Shown here: positions 28,148 through 37,978 of the stretch, one piece after another | Layout: every line of letters starts with the position of its first letter | Position numbering within the stretch: position 1 is the first letter of the stretch | Origin: Ostreococcus mediterraneus | Lineage: Eukaryota; Chlorophyta; Mamiellophyceae; Mamiellales; Bathycoccaceae | Length of the DNA stretch: 64,000 nt | Reading direction: 5' to 3' | Assembly: GCA_012295225.1 (NCBI GenBank) | Contig: WMKK01000003.1 | Span: forward strand, 739,788-803,787 | The notes under the pieces: model-generated | What the model was told of the DNA's origin: nothing | Database searches by the model: none | The model's input: only the letters and a program-made list of their open reading frames with translations | Program-made: the position numbers and the translations under genes

Positions 28148-29518
28148 ATGTCAGACGGAACTCTCACGCACACCACTCTGCTTCCGTTCCTCACGCGAAC
28201 CGTGGCGAGTTTCGCATACGCCGTGTTCGGCAGCAACGAATCCACCGTTGACACCGAAGAAATCGTCGTCGTTCCGCGTCTCGATGCCTCCGCGGGAGAC
28301 ATGGGCTGTACTTTCCAAATTGCAATCGATTTCGCCGACAACGCCCGTCGACGCACCATCACTGACCCCGACGTCCTGCGATACATGCTCGACGATGCCA
28401 CGTCTGCCTACTGCGCGGTCGCACGGGCGGTCACCCTTCGCGTATCTACCGCAGAAGGCGTTGATGTGTGTTACGTAAAGTTGGCTGATGGGATGTGGCA
28501 GAATTTCATCGAGGACGCCGTCGTTCGACCTCAATGCGCGGCCGGCGTCATCGGCGCCGATTTCGACGTCGACGCGTTCACTAAAAAAGCATTTGTGTTC
28601 CTCGAATGCGCGGCATCGGCGTCGGCGTCGGATGCGTTGGATGACGCGCACGTCGAACGCGCGATGGCTGGATTGAACAACGCGCTCGCGCGCCATCGAG
28701 CGCGCCTGTACTCGACACGCTCAAACTCCTGGTTGTGCGGATTCTCGCGTTTACGACAGTGCAGCGCGCTCGTGCGAAGCGCGCAGCACTCGGTGATAGA
28801 CGGCGTGGACTGGTGCGCGTGTGTGAACGTGTGCGTGCGTTTGGAGTCGGAATGTCGAGCCGCGGACGACATCGAGAGCGGCTCGATTGAAGTCTTTGTG
28901 AACGGTAGCATGCTTTCGCGCAAGGAAACGAATGCGGTCGTCGCGCACCTCTGGACGCTCGATGAAGAGTTATGGTCATCGTTTGCGCTGCTTCCTTTGC
29001 GGTTGGATGCGCGGCGAGACGCCCCGAATGCGGGACACGCGGTATTCTTTACGTCTACGGCGCGCCTTCCCAGCGAGGCGTACATAAGCAACATTGCGGT
29101 TCATTTCATGGCGAATAAAAGTTCTCTGCGTGAAATGCATGCATCAACGATGGTGTTTTCGCACGCCGATCCCGAGCGATGTCGAACGTCGACGTTGTTG
29201 AATCCAATTCCAATTGCAACGTCGAGCGCTTTAATCAACGCCGGCGTATTTGACGCGTTGCGATTGCTGAAACGTCAATACGGAACGACGTTCGCCACGC
29301 GCGAGGAAATGCAAGTGCACGACGCGGCAATAGAAAGCGCCCGCGCGGCTTTGAGTTGTCTCGTGGACCCCATCACGGAGAGCACGCGGGTGTTCCTCGC
29401 CGAGCAAACGCGACTTCGAGGCCCAGATTGGCAGTCGCAGTTGCTCCGACGCGTCGGCCACATCGCGGCGTTTCGAGCGAACGAGCAGTTATGCGAACGA
29501 ATCGCACGCGTCGGGTGA
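28148..29518 (+). CDS. Hypothetical protein, 456 residues
   Basis: A clean intronless frame with balanced composition and no long low-complexity run, unlike shadow frames. The N-terminus MSDGTLTHTTLLPFLTRTVASFAYAVFG could be a helix. The middle has strand-like blocks (FQIAIDFADN, VDVCYVKLADGMWQNFIEDAV, DWCACVNVCVRLE, GSIEVFVNGSMLS). The C-terminus is helical (FDALRLLKRQYGTTFATREEMQVHDAAIESARAALSCLV). No signal peptide, membrane segment or catalytic motif is visible. It lies between NusA and the bilin reductase. I do not recognise the family. Confidence 0.65.
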   Translation: MSDGTLTHTTLLPFLTRTVASFAYAVFGSNESTVDTEEIVVVPRLDASAGDMGCTFQIAIDFADNARRRTITDPDVLRYMLDDATSAYCAVARAVTLRVSTAEGVDVCYVKLADGMWQNFIEDAVVRPQCAAGVIGADFDVDAFTKKAFVFLECAASASASDALDDAHVERAMAGLNNALARHRARLYSTRSNSWLCGFSRLRQCSALVRSAQHSVIDGVDWCACVNVCVRLESECRAADDIESGSIEVFVNGSMLSRKETNAVVAHLWTLDEELWSSFALLPLRLDARRDAPNAGHAVFFTSTARLPSEAYISNIAVHFMANKSSLREMHASTMVFSHADPERCRTSTLLNPIPIATSSALINAGVFDALRLLKRQYGTTFATREEMQVHDAAIESARAALSCLVDPITESTRVFLAEQTRLRGPDWQSQLLRRVGHIAAFRANEQLCERIARVG

Positions 29519-29581
29519 TATCAATTCGCGCATTATCTGCTACTGCTGTGTTTCTGATGCTATTACAATGCTCTACAGTTG

Positions 29582-30586
29582 TTACGGGTGTCGATTTCCG
29601 GTTGTCGACGGACAGCCGCCTGGAAATAACACCGTTTCCGCGAACTCGCGCGACCACGCGTCGCCGTACCATTTGGTAAACATTGCAATCGCTGGGTCGT
29701 GTTCGAGCTGCCACGCATCATGCGCATCCTGTCCTGCCCTCGCGGTGGTTTCCGTCAACACGCATCGTCTGACGTCTTCGAGTGACAATCCAAATTTACA
29801 CGCTCCGTCCATGGCTTCGGCTTCGCGTTCGGCTTCATCCAATCGCCGAACCCACACATCAAAGTACGCCTTCAATACATCGAGCGACGCACGAGCAACT
29901 TCATCATCCGCAGTCGGCGGTCGCGCGAAAAACATCCCTTTTGAAAAAAACTTGGCGTCTTCGTAGAATTTTGTGCTCGGCGTCGTCGTCCCGAGCGTTT
30001 CCGCGACGTCGGCGAATCGCCCATCTCTCAGCGCGAGCAATTCCGGCACGTACGCCGCCGCGTACGACGCATCTCGACACATCGGTTGTAAATCCACGCC
30101 AATCAATACCTTGCGCGCCGCGCCTTTACCGATACAAATTAAATCCGCGCCAAAAATGGGCGCATCCGGCGTCGACGTCGACGGATACGCCACGCAGTTG
30201 AAAATCTGCGCCACCTCGCCGCCATCCACGTACGTCGACCGCACTCGACGCAACCTACTCGACGTCCAAACCTCCGTCGTCGTGCGCACGCCGATGGTCT
30301 CGTTCGATTTGTACGCCAAACAGGCGTCGACGTCGACGTCGGTTCGGCTCGAGCCGCACGTCCGCGTCAACGCATCCATCAACCACGCCTCGTGCGCGCG
30401 AAAATCGAACGCACTCGACGCCCCCGACGACGAACGGGACCCATCCGCATCGCCACCGTCGCTCTGCGCTCGCGCGCGTCCCGCTCGCGCACACCGCGCG
30501 CGCGTTCGTCGCGCTGCTGACGCCGCTGTCATCATCGTTCCATCGGCTCTCGCGCCGTGCGCCGCCGCGCACGCGCCGCGCGACAT
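29582..30586 (-). CDS. Ferredoxin-dependent bilin reductase (HY2/PcyA family)
   Basis: About 334 residues from ATG 30586; an ATG at 30535 is an alternative. The Arg/Ala-rich N-terminus fits a plastid transit peptide. The family blocks are visible: FNCVAYPSTSTPDAPIFGADLICIGKG, VLIGVDLQP, then YEDAKFFSKGMFFARPP and the helical end YFDVWVRRLDEAEREAE ... HDAWQLEHDPAIAMFTKWYGDAW. FDBRs reduce biliverdin with ferredoxin to phycocyanobilin, phytochromobilin or related bilins. Product type cannot be set by eye. In green algae without phycobilisomes such bilins are phytochrome chromophores or retrograde signals for chlorophyll synthesis. Divergent from a lumen-like protein gene. Confidence 0.88.
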   Translation of the reverse strand: MSRGACAAAHGARADGTMMTAASAARRTRARCARAGRARAQSDGGDADGSRSSSGASSAFDFRAHEAWLMDALTRTCGSSRTDVDVDACLAYKSNETIGVRTTTEVWTSSRLRRVRSTYVDGGEVAQIFNCVAYPSTSTPDAPIFGADLICIGKGAARKVLIGVDLQPMCRDASYAAAYVPELLALRDGRFADVAETLGTTTPSTKFYEDAKFFSKGMFFARPPTADDEVARASLDVLKAYFDVWVRRLDEAEREAEAMDGACKFGLSLEDVRRCVLTETTARAGQDAHDAWQLEHDPAIAMFTKWYGDAWSREFAETVLFPGGCPSTTGNRHP

Positions 30587-30778
30587 GCCGCGCGCGCCAC
30601 CACCGCCGCAAACGCCACACCCGCACCACTTCCCCGCGCCCGTCGTCGCCGCGCGCCACGCACGCAGCGCCCGACGCCGCGTCGCGCGATGGCGCACCTT
30701 CCACGTCATCACCCTTCATTCGTCCGCGCGCGCGTCCCCGAACGCCCGCCCGCCGCACGCTCGTCGCCACCGTTCGAG

Positions 30779-31225
30779 ATGACGCTCGCAATGTCCCTCT
30801 CGCCGCGCGCCGCGCCGTCGTCCGCGCGTGCGCCGTTCGCGCGCGCGTCGCGCGCGCGACGATTGTCATCGATGAAGATGACGATGCCGCGCGCGTCTTC
30901 CGCGCGCGACCACGCCGCGCCGGCGCCAGCGCTGGCGCCGGCGACGCCGGCGATGACGCGCAGGGCGTCGATTGCGATCGCGGTCGCGTTGGCGTCGGCA
31001 TCCGTCGCGTCTGCCGCGCGTGCGGTGGACTTGGAGGAGGCGCAGAGGCAAAAGGAGGCGCGCAAGGCGGCGTTGCGCGCCGCCGCGGATGCCTCTGCGA
31101 AGAGCGGACGCGGCGAAAGCGCGTTCGATGACGCCGCGTATGGCGTCAGTGAGGAATCGCGCACGCCCAACGCGCACAGCAGGCAAGAGGAAGGGTTGAA
31201 GGAGGCGTTAAGGAACAACGTGTGA
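30779..31225 (+). CDS. Small putative thylakoid-lumen protein
   Basis: 148 residues from ATG 30779. It begins with an Arg/Ala/Ser-rich transit peptide. A twin-arginine signal follows (RRASIAIAVALASASVASAARA, ending AxA near residue 83), the usual second signal for thylakoid-lumen transfer. The mature part is short, about 65 residues, charged and helical (EEAQRQKEARKAALRAAADAS), ending EEGLKEALRNNV. No named family is recognised. It may be a small lumenal or photosystem-associated peptide. Location is inferred from the bipartite signal only. Confidence 0.65.
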   Translation: MTLAMSLSPRAAPSSARAPFARASRARRLSSMKMTMPRASSARDHAAPAPALAPATPAMTRRASIAIAVALASASVASAARAVDLEEAQRQKEARKAALRAAADASAKSGRGESAFDDAAYGVSEESRTPNAHSRQEEGLKEALRNNV

Positions 31226-31342
31226 TGTAATTTTTGATGGAAAGAAACAAAGAAACGGAGCGCAACCTCACCTTTAGACGCGCGAGCGCGCGACCATATC
31301 GTTCGAAACGCACGCGCGCGCACGCATTGTTTTTCGTTCGGT

Positions 31343-33730
31343 ATGAAGCGCTCGCGCGTGGGCGATGCTGTGTCGTTTGCGAGACGCGCGTCGTCGTCGA
31401 CGTCGTCGGTGGTGTCTCGCGCCGCGGCGGTGGAGCTCCACCTGTCACGCGACGACGCAGACACCGCGCGCGCGATTTCTCGCGCGCAAATCGAGGCCGC
31501 CCTGACGTTGTTGATCGACGACCAGTGTACGCTGCCATTCGTGGCGAGGTATCGCAAGGAGCGCACGCAAGGCTTGGATGAGCTACAGTTGCGGTGTGTG
31601 GAAAAAGCCGCGCGGCGGTACGAAGCGCTCGAGGCGAAGCGCGCGAGCGCGCTCGACGCGCTCCAAAAGCTCGAAATACGCGACGCAGATGTTCTTCGTG
31701 CGGTGACGTCGGCGAGCACGCTGGAGGCGATTGAGGATGTGATGCAAAAGTTTAGAACAAAGGCGACGAGCCGGGCGGACAGAGCGCGGAGTTTGAAGTG
31801 CGACGCGCTCGCGGAGGCTTTAATTCGCGATGGACCGGGAGGCATAGAGTCTTTAGCGCGCCCATACGTGAATGGTGATGCGATAAAGACGGTGGAGGAT
31901 GCGTTGAAGTTTGCTAAGGATGTGTTGGCGGAGCGTGCGGCGAATGAGACGGCGGCGCGAGCGGCGGCGCGGAGCGCGATTTGGTCGTACGGCGCGCTCG
32001 CGTGCGCGCTTACGGCGGATGGGAAAGCCGCGGCGAGTGGGAAAGTAGAAGATAAGACAATGAAGAAAATAGCAGATGCGGTGAGGGATTATTATGAATT
32101 TAGTGCACCGATGCGTAGGATAAAGCCGCATCAGACGCTGGCGATTATGCGGGCCGAAAACGCCAAGGTGCTCAGGGTGAAGATTGACTTTGATCTCAAA
32201 GGCGCGACGTCAGCGGCGATGAAGGCGTTACTCGGTGGTGACCAAAATCGTCGATTAGGCGGTGGGCGCTATGGCGTCGTGAGAGATGCCGTCGAAGATG
32301 GCATCAAGCGTCTATTAGCGCCATCAATTGAACGCGAGGCCAAGGGAAAATTAAAAGCCGAGGCGATGGAGCGCGCCATCGGCGATTTCGGCGCTAATTT
32401 GCGCGCTTTATTGTTACAGGCGCCATTAAAACCTGCATCGTGCGTTTTGGGCGTCGATCCGGCGTATCGCACGGGGTGCAAGCTCGCTGTCGTGGATGAG
32501 CGCGGGCAACTCCTCGACACTGGTGTCGTCCGCCTGCCGCAAATAGAATCCAAGGCGAAAGCTGATGAAGGCGCGAAAACCTTGGGCGCGCTCATCAAAC
32601 GATGGAACGTCCGTGCGATTGCCATCGGAGACGGCGTGGCGAGTCGTGAAACCGAAACATTCATCGCTGATGTGGTGAAGAGTATCGGTGGAGACGTAGG
32701 CTGGCGCGTGGTATCGGAAGCCGGCGCGTCGGTATACAGCGCGTCCGAGCTCGCGGCGAAAGAGTTGCCAAACATCGATGTTTCTTTACGCGGTGCGGTG
32801 AGCATCGCGCGGCGCTTGCAAGATCCAATGGCTGAACTCGTGAAAATTGATCCGGCGGCTATCGGCGTCGGGCTGTACCAGCACGACGTCAAGGAAAAAG
32901 ATCTCGCCAACGCGTTGACGGCGACCGTTGAGTCCGCCGTTGCACAAGTCGGCGCAAATCTCAACACTTCATCGCAGTCTCTGTTATCGCGAATCCCTGG
33001 TCTCGGGCCGAGTTTGGCGGGAAAGATTGTGCGTCACCGCGACGAATGTGGCTCATTTGCAGAACGCTCGGCGCTGAAAAATGTGCCGGGCGTCGGCGCG
33101 AAGACTTTCGAGCAAATCATTGGATTCTTACGAGTGCCTGACGCAAAAGACGTTCTCGAACACACATCCGTGCACCCTGAGAGCTACGACATCGCGCGGA
33201 GATTACTCAAGACGCTCGACATTGCAGAATCCAGTGTCGTCGATCTCACCGCGGATGAAGACGCCGGAACGACGAGTATGGATGTCCTTCGCCGGCTCAA
33301 ACCTAAGCTCAGCGAGATCAAAGACGACGTCACGGCATTAAAATCCTACGCCGCACAACTGCGTTGTCACCACTTGACCCTTCGTGACATCGTCAGCGAC
33401 CTATGCGCACCAGGCGAAGACGTTCGAGGCGCCGACGCCGGCTCCCGAGCCAACGCCTTGCGGACGCACGCCCTCACCATCGACGCCCTCACGCCTGGCG
33501 ACGCCATCACCGGCGTCGTCCGCAACGTCGTCCCTTTTGGCATCTTTGTCGACATCGGTGTCGGTCGTGACGCATTATTACACGTCACTGCGATGCAAAA
33601 ACAACCATCATCATCATTCGCCGGCGCGAAACCATTCGATCCGCATTCGGCGTACGCCGTCGGCCAAACCGTCCAAGTCATCATCCATGGCGTCGACACC
33701 TCGCGGCACCGCATTTCGCTCCGCCTGTAA
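31343..33730 (+). CDS. Tex-like S1 RNA-binding protein
   Basis: 795 residues. It has the complete bacterial Tex layout. The N-terminal helix-turn-helix region contains LPFVARYRKERTQGLDELQLR and LEKLEIRDA-like blocks. A YqgF/RNase H-like domain follows (CVLGVDPAYRTGCKLAVVDERGQLLDTGVV) near 370. Then come helix-hairpin-helix motifs (RIPGLGPSLAGKIVRHRDE and NVPGVGAKTFEQIIGFLRV) near 550-595. A C-terminal S1 domain (GDAITGVVRNVVPFGIFVDIGVGRDALLHVT) starts near 715. Tex binds RNA and DNA in transcription; the eukaryotic relative is SRBD1. The N-terminus MKRSRVGDAVSFARRASSSTSS could be an organelle presequence. Length is typical of bacterial Tex, which suggests organelle origin (inference). Confidence 0.93.
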   Translation: MKRSRVGDAVSFARRASSSTSSVVSRAAAVELHLSRDDADTARAISRAQIEAALTLLIDDQCTLPFVARYRKERTQGLDELQLRCVEKAARRYEALEAKRASALDALQKLEIRDADVLRAVTSASTLEAIEDVMQKFRTKATSRADRARSLKCDALAEALIRDGPGGIESLARPYVNGDAIKTVEDALKFAKDVLAERAANETAARAAARSAIWSYGALACALTADGKAAASGKVEDKTMKKIADAVRDYYEFSAPMRRIKPHQTLAIMRAENAKVLRVKIDFDLKGATSAAMKALLGGDQNRRLGGGRYGVVRDAVEDGIKRLLAPSIEREAKGKLKAEAMERAIGDFGANLRALLLQAPLKPASCVLGVDPAYRTGCKLAVVDERGQLLDTGVVRLPQIESKAKADEGAKTLGALIKRWNVRAIAIGDGVASRETETFIADVVKSIGGDVGWRVVSEAGASVYSASELAAKELPNIDVSLRGAVSIARRLQDPMAELVKIDPAAIGVGLYQHDVKEKDLANALTATVESAVAQVGANLNTSSQSLLSRIPGLGPSLAGKIVRHRDECGSFAERSALKNVPGVGAKTFEQIIGFLRVPDAKDVLEHTSVHPESYDIARRLLKTLDIAESSVVDLTADEDAGTTSMDVLRRLKPKLSEIKDDVTALKSYAAQLRCHHLTLRDIVSDLCAPGEDVRGADAGSRANALRTHALTIDALTPGDAITGVVRNVVPFGIFVDIGVGRDALLHVTAMQKQPSSSFAGAKPFDPHSAYAVGQTVQVIIHGVDTSRHRISLRL

Positions 33731-33893
33731 AAACATATTATATACAACGCACCATTCTCGCGCGTGTTCGCCCCCATCCCTTCACGTCGTCGCGTCATAC
33801 GCGTCACGAGCGTCGAAACAAGATGATACGCGCCGGCGTCTGAACACCATTGATCTGACCTCATTCCACACAACGGCGCACGCTCGCGACACC

Positions 33894-36611
33894 ATGCGCG
33901 CCCGACCGGCCGTCCTGGCCCTCGTCGCCCTCGTCGCCGTCGCCTTCGCCGCCGTCGCGCGCGCGGCAGTGATCGGAATCGACGCGGGCGGAGAGTTTCT
34001 CAAGGTGTCCCTCGTCGCGCCCGGTCGCGTCCCCATCGGCATCGCCGTGAATGAAATCAGCAAACGCAAAACCACCGCCGCGGTGAGCTTCTACAATGCC
34101 GAACGACAGGTTGGCGAGAGCGCGATGGATTTTATGCCGCGGTCGCCGGAGATCGTGGTGACGCGAGCGCGCGATGCGTTGGGTGTGAGCTCGACGTCGA
34201 AGAGATTTGAGAAGATTAAAGAAGATTCCAAGCTGGCGTATAAAACGGTGCACGGTGACGCGACGCGTAAGGATACGATTGTGATTGATGCGAAAAATGC
34301 GGGGAAATATTCTGCGGAGGAGTTATTTGCGATGACGTTGGAGTACGCGATGAAGGTTGGGGAGGATCAGGGTCGGGGTAAGATTCGGGACGCGGTGATC
34401 GCGGTGCCACCGTTTGCGTCGCAAGCGCAGCGTCGGGGGATATTAGATGCCGCCAAGGTTGCTGGATTGAATGTTTTAGCGCTCAAGAGTGACTTATCGT
34501 GCGCTGCGTTGCAGTGGGGGATTGATAAGGAGTTTGCGGAGGATGGTACGCCGACGTGGGTTGTATTGGTGGATGTCGGAAGCACGTCGAGTAGCGCGGC
34601 GTTGGTGCGGTATTCATCCTGGGCTGGGAAAGAAGGTGGAAAGAAGAAGTATCACGGGCAGTTTGAAATCGTCGACGTAAAGTGGGATGAAACTGTCGGT
34701 GGTGACACCTTGGACATGCTCCTCGTTGATCGTTTCGTCAAGGAGTTTGAGGAGAAACATTCCGCCGATTTATCAAAGACGCCGCGTTCAGTGGGCAAAA
34801 TGCGCAAAAACGTGCGCAAGACCAAGGAGATTTTAAGTGCCAATAAAGAGGCGCCGTTTAGTGTCGAGTCGTTGCACGACGACATCGATTTGCGATCGAC
34901 TATTGACCGCGCGGCGTTCACGGATATCGCGAAAGACGTTTTCGAGCGTATGACGCAACCGCTGCGTGACGTCGTCGCTGGGTTGGAGCGCTTCAACGTA
35001 ACGTTGGCTGACATTGAAGCGATTGAAGTCATCGGTGGGAGTACGCGCGTGCCTGGAGTGAAAGATGCCATCATGGATGCCCTTGACGGGCGCAAGTTTG
35101 ACGTGCATCTCGACGCCGACGAAGCCGTGGCCATGGGTGCCGGGTTGTTTGCGGCGAATATGAGCACAACGTTTCGCATGCGCAAATTTGGCGCGCTCGA
35201 CGCCATGCCGCACGGGATGACGTACACCATCACTCCGAGCGACGATTTTACGTCGAGTGAACCAACGAAGCTCGTCGAACCCTTTGCTCGTACGCCTCTG
35301 ATGCATCGCGTGAGCTTGTATAACCGCACGAGCGACGCTAAGATTGTCGTCGCGCTTGACCGAGCTGACGGCTCGCCGTTACCTCCAGGCACCGAGACAG
35401 ATCAAGTCATGATTATCGACGTAACCAACGTCAAGCATGCCATGGCTAAACACAACGACACGGTGGGCAAAATGAACGTGTACTTTGATTTCGACGTGCA
35501 CGGCATTTTGGACGTCACTCGCGCCGAGTACGTGGTTGAGGTCATCGAGTACGTGCCAGAAAAGCCCAAAAAGAAAAAAGCGAACAACTCGACTAACGCG
35601 ACGACTGTCGGGGCGAATGCCACGGATGTTGAAACCAACGCAACGACGACGCCGGATGAAACCAATGTCACCGAGGCCGAGGAAACGCCCGCCGAAGTTG
35701 TCGTTGACGAAGTCGAAGTCGAAGAGCCGCCAAAGATGAAGGCGCGTCGTCGCGTGCACCGCACGCTGCTCGATGTCAAGATTTCTGGCTTGCCCATGGA
35801 GCCGCTCACCGAAACACAAATTGAATCATCAATTCGCGTGCTTGGTGACTTGCGCAAAAAGGACGACGCCAAGCGTGCGCAAGAAGCGGCAAAGAGCAAC
35901 CTCGAGGCGTACATTTATTCCATGCGTGCCAAGCTCGACGATGAGAGCATTCAAGAAGTCACAGATGAAGAGCAACGCACGACTTTGAAAGACTTGCTTA
36001 TGGACAAAGAAGATTGGCTGTACATGGACGGCGCCGACGCGAGCACGGAAGAGTTCAAAAAGACGCATAATGAGCTCCAGACACAAGGCGACGCGATGGA
36101 ATTCCGCGCCGCCGAATTAATGCGACGTCCGGAAACCATAAAGAAGGCGCGCGCGTTTATTGAAAAGGCCAAGGTCGAAATCGAAACTTGGGCGGAAAAG
36201 AAGCCGTGGTTGAACGCCACGCATACCACAGAGTTGCTTGAAGGGATCATCCAGTTTGAGTCTTGGCTCGATGAAAAGGAGGAGGCGCAGAACAAGTTGA
36301 GCAAGACGGAGACGCCGTCGCTCGAGTCGACGGAGATTAAAATCACCCAGCGACCGCTCGAGGCTAAGTTCAAAAAGCTCAAGAACAAGCCCAAGCCTAA
36401 ACCACCAAAGGTTGAGACGAACACGACGGATACGAACGCCACGGATGCGAACGCCACGGACGCGAACGCCACGACGGTGGGCGGCCAAGAGGACCGCGCC
36501 GCGAGTGCCGGTGAAGCTGCAGATGGAGAAGGCGTAGTAGAGGAGGACGCAGAGAATATCGCCGAGGATGTCGACGCCGCGACGAATAACGACGTCAAGG
36601 ACGAGCTCTAA
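33894..36611 (+). CDS. HYOU1: ER HSP70 family chaperone, GRP170/HYOU1 type, with KDEL
   Basis: 905 residues from ATG 33894. A signal peptide (ALVALVAVAFAAVARA) precedes the HSP70 nucleotide-binding domain: VIGIDAGGEFLKVSLV, then AVIAVPPFASQAQRRGILDAAKVAGLNVLAL, and IEVIGGSTRVPGV. The substrate domain is interrupted by a lysine-rich, sequon-rich insert and has a long helical C-terminal region (KDLLMDKEDWLYMDGADASTEEF). The protein ends in KDEL, an ER-retrieval signal, which fixes its place in the ER lumen. GRP170 acts as a nucleotide-exchange factor for BiP and holds unfolded proteins. Two clusters of N-glycosylation sequons are unusual. It follows the Tex gene by 163 bases. Confidence 0.93.
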   Translation: MRARPAVLALVALVAVAFAAVARAAVIGIDAGGEFLKVSLVAPGRVPIGIAVNEISKRKTTAAVSFYNAERQVGESAMDFMPRSPEIVVTRARDALGVSSTSKRFEKIKEDSKLAYKTVHGDATRKDTIVIDAKNAGKYSAEELFAMTLEYAMKVGEDQGRGKIRDAVIAVPPFASQAQRRGILDAAKVAGLNVLALKSDLSCAALQWGIDKEFAEDGTPTWVVLVDVGSTSSSAALVRYSSWAGKEGGKKKYHGQFEIVDVKWDETVGGDTLDMLLVDRFVKEFEEKHSADLSKTPRSVGKMRKNVRKTKEILSANKEAPFSVESLHDDIDLRSTIDRAAFTDIAKDVFERMTQPLRDVVAGLERFNVTLADIEAIEVIGGSTRVPGVKDAIMDALDGRKFDVHLDADEAVAMGAGLFAANMSTTFRMRKFGALDAMPHGMTYTITPSDDFTSSEPTKLVEPFARTPLMHRVSLYNRTSDAKIVVALDRADGSPLPPGTETDQVMIIDVTNVKHAMAKHNDTVGKMNVYFDFDVHGILDVTRAEYVVEVIEYVPEKPKKKKANNSTNATTVGANATDVETNATTTPDETNVTEAEETPAEVVVDEVEVEEPPKMKARRRVHRTLLDVKISGLPMEPLTETQIESSIRVLGDLRKKDDAKRAQEAAKSNLEAYIYSMRAKLDDESIQEVTDEEQRTTLKDLLMDKEDWLYMDGADASTEEFKKTHNELQTQGDAMEFRAAELMRRPETIKKARAFIEKAKVEIETWAEKKPWLNATHTTELLEGIIQFESWLDEKEEAQNKLSKTETPSLESTEIKITQRPLEAKFKKLKNKPKPKPPKVETNTTDTNATDANATDANATTVGGQEDRAASAGEAADGEGVVEEDAENIAEDVDAATNNDVKDEL

Positions 36612-36678
36612 ACATAAAAATTTAGTCTTTCGCGATTCTTTCAAATACAGATAATCATAAAAAATCCAACAACCAACA

Positions 36679-37722
36679 TTAGTCTACCTTTTTAGCCGCT
36701 CGCGAACGCAACACGCGCTCATTCGGCGCACCGCGGAACACCGCCGGGTATGCGATAGATTCTTTGCCGCCGCGCAATTTTTGTTGATGCGCGCGGAACA
36801 ATTTATCCGTGCCAAACATCCAGTCGCACCACGTAAACACGCTGGAATACGGCCCAGCAAACGTCTTGTGATGAAAATCGTGATGCACGGCCCCGCCCCA
36901 GAACGGAATCAAATTCGTCGGGTTCCACGGCACGTCGTACCCACTGTGATCTTCTACGGTTTCTAACAACCGGAAAAACAACCAGACCCACAACGTCACC
37001 ATGTGCTTGGCGAAAAACAACGGCCCCAGCAACGTCCCGATGCCAAGGAAAAACGTCTCGAGCGGGTGCGAATACTCTGCCGCAATCCCAAACGGATGCG
37101 TGTGCTCGTGATGAACCTTATGCACGTAACGGTACACAGATTTATGATGCAACGCGCGGTGAATCCAGTAAAAATAAAAATCCTCGATGACGAAAAAGGT
37201 TGGAATTTGCCACAGCAAGTCGCGCGACTTTGGCAACGGCAACGCGAGCGAAAAACCAAAATACGGCGCTACGTAGTGAAACATCAACTGCATCGGAAGC
37301 TGAATAAACACGTGCGACTTGAGCAACTTTTTCAAACACTTCCCAACCATCTCCTTGCTCGCTGTCTTCTCTGGTTGAATCTTCCAACGTTTAAAGTAAT
37401 CGAATCGATCCATGAGCAACCACGGCGTCCACGCGCCAAAGTACACCAACTCATGATACACGAACGTCAGCGGGCCGGCGATGACGAACGGACTAAAATT
37501 TGCCAACACCTTGCTCCACATCGCCGTGCACGCGTCATCGAACGCCTGTTCGGCGCGTAACGCGTAGCTTTGAATCGTCGCAAGAAGTGGATAATCTTTC
37601 AACGCCGCCGCCGCCGATGCCGACGCCGCGCTCATCGTGAACGCGTCGAACGCGTCCACCGTGACGACGAGGACGACGAGGACGACCGCGGCGACGAGCG
37701 CGGCGCGGCGAGTGACGGACAT
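36679..37722 (-). CDS. Sterol C4-methyl oxidase (fatty acid hydroxylase superfamily)
   Basis: 347 residues from ATG 37722. A hydrophobic N-terminal anchor (AALVAAVVLVVLVVTV) is followed by membrane segments and three histidine boxes: HRALHH, HKVHHEH and HHDFHH. With QxxAQ-like and FVIEDFYFYWIHR blocks this is the di-iron hydroxylase/sterol desaturase fold. The segments PWNPTNLIPFWGGAVHHDFHHKTFAGPYSS and CDWMFGTDK match C4-methyl sterol oxidases (ERG25/SMO) well. The enzyme oxidises the C4 methyl group of sterol precursors in the ER. It converges on the GRP170 gene. Confidence 0.92.
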   Translation of the reverse strand: MSVTRRAALVAAVVLVVLVVTVDAFDAFTMSAASASAAAALKDYPLLATIQSYALRAEQAFDDACTAMWSKVLANFSPFVIAGPLTFVYHELVYFGAWTPWLLMDRFDYFKRWKIQPEKTASKEMVGKCLKKLLKSHVFIQLPMQLMFHYVAPYFGFSLALPLPKSRDLLWQIPTFFVIEDFYFYWIHRALHHKSVYRYVHKVHHEHTHPFGIAAEYSHPLETFFLGIGTLLGPLFFAKHMVTLWVWLFFRLLETVEDHSGYDVPWNPTNLIPFWGGAVHHDFHHKTFAGPYSSVFTWCDWMFGTDKLFRAHQQKLRGGKESIAYPAVFRGAPNERVLRSRAAKKVD

Positions 37723-37978
37723 TCTGAACGGCGCGCGCGTGCGGGGGAATGACGTCAATCGCCGCCAAGTCCGTTTGTTTTTCTGTCTTTTGAAGCGCGC
37801 GCGCGTTTACATGTCGTGATGCGAGCGCGGGCGCGTCGGCGGCGCGGCCGCGCGCGCACAGATATCAACGTGGTCTAATAATGCGTTCTTCTACATCGCG
37901 GCGGGACTAATCTATCGCGTCGGCGGCGTCAATATATGTATACATTTATCGTGTTTCTGACCGCTCTGCCGCGTCTCG

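Noticed and set aside
30709-31845. 378-residue minus-strand open frame
   Set aside because: It covers the lumen-protein gene and the Tex start on the opposite strand and has no recognisable domain.
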